A DNA stretch of 62,454 bases from an uncultured Chryseobacterium sp. (GTDB lineage Bacteria > Bacteroidota > Bacteroidia > Flavobacteriales > Weeksellaceae). Shown here piece after piece: positions 59,103-62,454 of the stretch. The notes beneath the pieces were generated by a model, which saw only the letters and a list, made by a program, of their open reading frames with translations, was not told where the DNA came from and searched no databases. Both the position numbers and the translations under genes were made by a program. Where the stretch lies: the NCBI GenBank assembly GCA_913777465.1, contig CAJYRQ010000057.1, positions 1 through 62,454 on the forward strand, given 5' to 3'. Within the stretch, counting starts at the first letter, position 1, and every line of letters starts with the position of its first letter.

Positions 59103-60149
59103 ATGATAACATTATTAGACCCTACTTTTTCCCAACTGAACGAATTCCTTCATGAAAAATCTTTCAGCAAAATATTTATATTGGTTGATGAAAATACGCA
59201 TGAATATTGTCTTCCGGTCCTTTTGGGGAATATGGAAACGGATCTCGGTTTTGAGATCCTGGAAATCGAAGCCGGCGAAGAAATGAAAAATATCCAGACG
59301 GCCAACCAGCTTTGGGAGATTTTAACGGAAATGCAGGCCGACCGGAAAGCCCTGGTGATCAACCTTGGCGGCGGCGTCATTACGGACATGGGCGGGTTTG
59401 TAGCTGCTACCTATAAAAGAGGAATACCGTTCATTAATATTCCCACCACTCTCCTCTCGATGTGCGATGCATCAATCGGCGGAAAAACAGGAATCGACCT
59501 GATGCATTACAAGAACATGGTGGGGACCTTCACATTTCCGGAACGTATCTTCGTCTACCCGAAATTCCTGGAAACACTCCCTTTCAAAGAACTGAGAAGC
59601 GGGTTTGCCGAAATGCTGAAACACGGGCTGATAGCCGATAAGATCCATTGGGAAAGCCTTACCCGCATCAATAAGCTGGATATTGAAGGGATTATTCCGC
59701 ATATCGAAACATCAATTGGCATTAAGCAGGAAGTGGTGAATAAAGATTTTCAGGAGAAGAACATTCGCAAGACGCTGAATTTCGGCCATACCATCGGCCA
59801 TGCCGTTGAAAGCCTCTGCCTGCATCAGGGGAATCCGGTGCTTCACGGTGAAGCCGTAGCCATGGGGATGATTGCCGAAACCCACCTGGCTTACCTGGAA
59901 GAACTCATTTCCGAAGAGGACAGCACGGTTATCATCGAATGCCTGCAGAAATATTATCCTTATCTGGATATCAGTGATTTTAAGGATGAAGCAATCCTGG
60001 ATCTTTTATGGAATGATAAGAAAAATGCGGACCGCAAGATCAATTTTTCCCTGATATCAGGCATTGGAAGCTGTGTTTTTGATCATCAGTGCAGCGAAGA
60101 GAACATCAGTAAATCTCTGGATTTCTACCGGAAACTTATCAATGCATAG
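59103..60149 (+). CDS. aroB: 3-dehydroquinate synthase
   Basis: A 348-residue NAD- and metal-dependent enzyme, the second step of the shikimate pathway, which converts DAHP to 3-dehydroquinate. Signatures are NLGGGVITDMGGFVAATYKRG, PTTLLSMCDASIGGKTGID, HGLIAD, the metal residues in LNFGHTIGHAVE, and HGEAVAMGM. ATG 59103 gives the normal length; the frame is open further upstream but runs antisense into the pseudouridine synthase gene. A -7 element TAACTTTG (59057-59064) precedes it. Confidence 0.97.
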   Translation: MITLLDPTFSQLNEFLHEKSFSKIFILVDENTHEYCLPVLLGNMETDLGFEILEIEAGEEMKNIQTANQLWEILTEMQADRKALVINLGGGVITDMGGFVAATYKRGIPFINIPTTLLSMCDASIGGKTGIDLMHYKNMVGTFTFPERIFVYPKFLETLPFKELRSGFAEMLKHGLIADKIHWESLTRINKLDIEGIIPHIETSIGIKQEVVNKDFQEKNIRKTLNFGHTIGHAVESLCLHQGNPVLHGEAVAMGMIAETHLAYLEELISEEDSTVIIECLQKYYPYLDISDFKDEAILDLLWNDKKNADRKINFSLISGIGSCVFDHQCSEENISKSLDFYRKLINA

Positions 60150-60302
60150 AAATTTCAAGAAGGATTTTTAGCAAAAAAAGCCTTTTGAACTAAAATTTTC
60201 AATTTTGATTATTTCTAAATAATTTCAGAAAACAAGCGTTTAAAATACTTGATATCAAAACTTTAAAAATAAAATACACCTACCTGTGTAAGTGGATTTC
60301 TT

Positions 60303-60316
60303 ATGACTTTAATCAT
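60303..60316. promoter_or_regulatory. FNR-like palindrome upstream of the first barrel gene (weak)
   Basis: ATGAC-N4-ATCAT lies about 115 bases before the ATG at 60431. The only -7-like sequence downstream, GCAATTTG (60335-60342), breaks the TA and is 32.5 bases from the palindrome centre, so this fits less well than sites A-D. Confidence 0.25.
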
Positions 60317-60430
60317 GGTTTTTCTTTTTGGCAAGCAATTTGAAAGATTCCTTCCGTCAATTCAAAAATAGGATTGGCAGTAGTAAAATTTAGAATTAGA
60401 AAAATAGTAAGAATTAAAAAAATTAAAGTT

Positions 60431-61072
60431 ATGAAAAAGTTAATCTTAGGAATGGCACTTGCGGCAGGATCTATGGCATTTGCTCAGACTACAACAGGAA
60501 TGTCTTCATCAGCCAGCCCGGTACAATTCGGTATCAAAGGTGGAATGAACGTATCGTCTTTATCAAAAGATGCATCACTGGAAGACCAAGGTTCTAAAAT
60601 CGGTTTTAACGCGGGTGTATTTGCAACTATTCCAGTAGCTACATCTTTTAACATTCAACCTGAGGTATTATATACTCAATATGGTGATAAATATGATCAA
60701 GTGGTATTAGGAAACAGATATTCAAGATCAAGACATTTAGACTATATTGCTGTTCCGGTAATGTTCCAATACAATTTTGTACCTAACTTTTATGTAGAAG
60801 CAGGTCCTGAATTTGGTTTTTTAGTTAGTGCTAAAAACAAAGTTAAAAATGAAACAAACAATGATACATTAACTGAAACAGGTAATTATAAAGATGATTT
60901 AAACACCTTTAATTTTGGTCTAGGTTTAGGAGCTGGTTACTATTTCACAGATAATATTGGAATTACTGCAAGATATGTAGCTGGACTTAGCGATATTGCT
61001 AAGGACAGACCTAACGGTTCTGATGCTACCAGAAACAATGTATTCCAGGTTGGTTTAGCTTTCAAATTCTAA
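60431..61072 (+). CDS. Outer-membrane beta-barrel protein, tandem copy 1
   Basis: A 213-residue small porin-like protein. The signal peptide MKKLILGMALAAGSMAFAQ (1-19) is followed by an eight-strand barrel of the PorT/OmpA-like type: FGIKGGMNVSSL, IGFNAGVFATIPV, IQPEVLYTQYGDK, YIAVPVMFQYNFVPNFYVEAGPEFGFL, GLGLGAGYYFTDNIGITARY, and a terminal aromatic residue (FQVGLAFKF). ATG 60431 starts the signal peptide. It is the first of three tandem paralogues. Confidence 0.9.
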   Translation: MKKLILGMALAAGSMAFAQTTTGMSSSASPVQFGIKGGMNVSSLSKDASLEDQGSKIGFNAGVFATIPVATSFNIQPEVLYTQYGDKYDQVVLGNRYSRSRHLDYIAVPVMFQYNFVPNFYVEAGPEFGFLVSAKNKVKNETNNDTLTETGNYKDDLNTFNFGLGLGAGYYFTDNIGITARYVAGLSDIAKDRPNGSDATRNNVFQVGLAFKF

Positions 61073-61107
61073 GAAGCGAAATTTAGAAAACAATTTTGAT
61101 TTCAATA

Positions 61108-61148
61108 AAAGGTCAGCTTCGGACTACGGAGCTGACCTTTACTTTTAT
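61108..61148 (+). terminator. Intrinsic terminator after barrel copy 1
   Basis: A perfect 11-bp stem AAAGGTCAGCT (61108-61118)/AGCTGACCTTT (61130-61140) is followed by ACTTTTATT. Confidence 0.85.
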
Positions 61149-61312
61149 TCTTTATTTAAATCCCATGCTTAGCATATAGATAATTGCGGATTTATCTCAT
61201 TATATTCCATAATATTTTCAAGGCTGTCTTTTATGGCAAGCATTTTGCAAAATAATTCAAGCTTGATTGAATTATCAGACGATCAACAACAGTAAAATTT
61301 AAATGTAAAATT

Positions 61313-62035
61313 ATGAAGAAGTTATTCTTGGGAATGGCAGTAGCTGCTGCGTTCATGGCATTTGCACAGGAAGTAAAACCAGCACCGGCTCCCGTTCCTC
61401 CAATGAAGGTGAAAGAACCTGTAAGATTCGGTATCAAAGGTGCTGCTACAGCAGCACAGTTCAGTGAACAGCAGCTTACCGCTAAAAATCAGAAGATCGG
61501 TTTCAATGCCGGAGTTTTTGTAAATGTTCCTTTAACGGAGAAATTTGCTTTGCAGCCGGAGGTGTTGTACAACCAGATGGGAGCCAAAAGCGTAATATCC
61601 GATAATGAAGTAACCAGCGGAACAACAACCGTAAGAACCAGACAGGATTACAGCACAACATTGAATTATATTTCGGTTCCTGTGATGCTGCAGATGAAAC
61701 CGACAGACAATTTTTATGTAGAGGCCGGTCCTGAGGTAAGCTATTTCGTAGACGGAAAAAATAAAGGAGAGCAGACCATTTCTACCACTACTTCCGGTAC
61801 AACGACCACTCAAACCGTTTCAGCCTCAGAAAGTATTGATAAGGATAATATCAAAAAATTCAATTTAGGTTTCGGTGTGGGTCTTGGATATTATTTTACG
61901 CGTAATTTAGGAATCAACGCAAGATACGTAAACAGCTTAACGCATATCTATGACAATTCCAGTGCTGCTACCGATGCACAGAAAAACGTTAATACCAATC
62001 GGGTATTCCAGTTAGGTCTTAATTACAAATTCTAA
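61313..62035 (+). CDS. Outer-membrane beta-barrel protein, tandem copy 2
   Basis: A 240-residue paralogue of the preceding gene. The signal peptide MKKLFLGMAVAAAFMAFAQ is followed by a Pro/Ala/Val linker and the same barrel strands (RFGIKGAATAAQF, IGFNAGVFVNVPL, LQPEVLYNQMGAK, NFYVEAGPEVSYFVDG, GFGVGLGYYFTRNLGINARYV, FQLGLNYKF). A Thr/Ser-rich surface loop at about 160-185 is longer than in copy 1. Each gene has its own terminator. Confidence 0.9.
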   Translation: MKKLFLGMAVAAAFMAFAQEVKPAPAPVPPMKVKEPVRFGIKGAATAAQFSEQQLTAKNQKIGFNAGVFVNVPLTEKFALQPEVLYNQMGAKSVISDNEVTSGTTTVRTRQDYSTTLNYISVPVMLQMKPTDNFYVEAGPEVSYFVDGKNKGEQTISTTTSGTTTTQTVSASESIDKDNIKKFNLGFGVGLGYYFTRNLGINARYVNSLTHIYDNSSAATDAQKNVNTNRVFQLGLNYKF

Positions 62036-62056
62036 ACAAATTTTAATTTTCAATAG

Positions 62057-62091
62057 AAAGGCCAGGTTTCGCCATGAAGCCTGACCTTTTG
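62057..62091 (+). terminator. Intrinsic terminator after barrel copy 2
   Basis: The stem AAAGGCCAGG (62057-62066)/CCTGACCTTT (62080-62089), with one mismatch, is followed by TTGTATA. It resembles the terminator of copy 1 in sequence (GGTCAG core), as expected from duplication. Confidence 0.7.
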
Positions 62092-62154
62092 TATAGAAGG
62101 TGTATCCTATTTTTCTTAAATTGCAGAACTTATATAAACTTTAAAATAATAACT

Positions 62155-62313
62155 ATGAAAAAACTTTTTCTTGGGTTGGCCATGTCGGCAGGAACTTTAT
62201 CTTTTGCTCAGGAACAGACCGCTTCTTCCACTTCACCGGTAAGATTCGGAATTAAAGCAGGACTTAATGGGATCAAGCACAAAAGTTGGGGACTAAGCAA
62301 AAATTTGCGTTAA
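62155..62313 (+). pseudogene. Outer-membrane barrel gene copy 3, truncated by an insertion sequence
   Basis: The signal peptide MKKLFLGLAMSAGTLSFAQ and the first strand RFGIKAGLN are intact and match copies 1 and 2. After AGLN (about 62270) the sequence changes to IS-like DNA, and the frame ends 14 residues later at 62313. The remaining barrel is absent from the window. The break point coincides with the start of a 60-bp tandem repeat belonging to the mobile element. Confidence 0.8.
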
Positions 62314-62389
62314 TCTAAAAAGAAAAAACGGATCAGTTACAAAAGTTGGGGACTAGGCAAAAAGTTTGGTCAATCTGAATAGGAAGAAG
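62270..62389. repeat. 60-bp tandem repeat at the end of an insertion sequence
   Basis: Two 60-bp units (62270-62329 and 62330-62389) share GGATCA, ACAAAAGTTGGGGACTA and GCAAAAA, and are about 80% alike overall. On the minus strand each unit encodes the end of the same transposase, FFLFRLTKLFA-stop in the inner unit and FFLFRLTQIFA-stop in the outer. The outer unit is thus a diverged copy of the element end. Confidence 0.7.
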
Positions 62390-62454
62390 GTTTTGTCTTT
62401 TACTCCCCGGAGCTGCATCCTGAAGTTTTTGATTTTGGCATTGAAGGATTCGGC
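62353..62454 (-). mobile_element. Insertion sequence, transposase C-terminus (ISAon1/ISL3-like)
   Basis: The minus-strand frame runs in from the right edge and stops at 62353. Its 33 residues, beginning AESFNAKIKNFRMQLRGVKD and ending FFLFRLTKLFA, match from memory the end of DDE transposases of the ISAon1 (ISL3-related) group of Bacteroidetes, in which AE-x-FN-x-KIK is the conserved catalytic Glu region. Only the tail is present; the rest lies outside the window. The element interrupts the third barrel gene. Confidence 0.75.

Noticed and set aside
60303-60316. FNR-like palindrome before the first outer-membrane barrel gene
   Set aside because: There is no perfect TAnnTTTG at the required distance. 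It is listed only as a weak site.
1-62454. tRNA, rRNA or known riboswitch
   Set aside because: Reading the intergenic regions on both strands showed no cloverleaf, rRNA segment or recognisable riboswitch core. A covariance search would be needed to exclude small ones.

Overview
The window is a continuous piece of a Flavobacteriia chromosome, most likely Chryseobacterium or a close Weeksellaceae relative. The protein families fit this: YfiT and YtxJ (bacillithiol), RskA-type anti-sigma, Lhr-core repair genes, an orphan flavobacterial LuxR domain and a DUF6766 protein. Promoters carry the Bacteroidetes -7 element TAnnTTTG, and Shine-Dalgarno sequences are not evident. I saw no rRNA or tRNA gene, CRISPR array or prophage. 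Each edge cuts a likely insertion-sequence transposase.

Layout. 1-7.6 kb: an aldo/keto reductase, a small lipoprotein, an ECF sigma/anti-sigma pair divergent from a fasciclin protein, two exported ferritin-like proteins, and an intergenic region with two candidate short RNAs. 7.9-14.3 kb: a biotin operon (unknown di-iron gene, bioF, bioD, bioB, bioA) divergent from a MocR-type regulator. 14.6-23.6 kb: a complete hydroxamate siderophore locus with a TonB receptor, PLP decarboxylase, NIS synthetase fused to an acyltransferase, amine N-hydroxylase and MATE exporter. 23.6-29.8 kb: the Lhr-core DNA repair set (exonuclease, ligase, helicase, PdeM). 30-39.4 kb: housekeeping, detoxification and transport genes. 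40-49.5 kb: an eight-gene stress operon headed by a large catalase, then a DUF892 protein and a KGG protein. 49.7-53.7 kb: three Crp/Fnr regulators, one at the end of a bacillithiol operon. 54.5-60.1 kb: DEAD helicase, nicotinamidase, TlpA protein, pseudouridine synthase, aroB. 60.4-62.5 kb: three tandem outer-membrane barrel genes, the last broken by an insertion sequence.

The most notable pattern crosses these blocks. Four minus-strand promoters, at about 6.45, 34.89, 49.67 and 51.54 kb, each have an FNR-like palindrome TGA-N6-TCA. Its centre lies 36.5 or 37.5 bases upstream of the last G of a perfect TAnnTTTG, the geometry of a class II Crp/FNR activator site. One of the four would drive a ~65-nt RNA with its own terminator, an arrangement like E. 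coli FnrS. Two sites flank the paralogous Crp/Fnr genes. A second pattern is a set of intergenic repeats with 7-bp periodicity. One family sits just after stop codons and is oriented with the upstream gene in all six copies seen.
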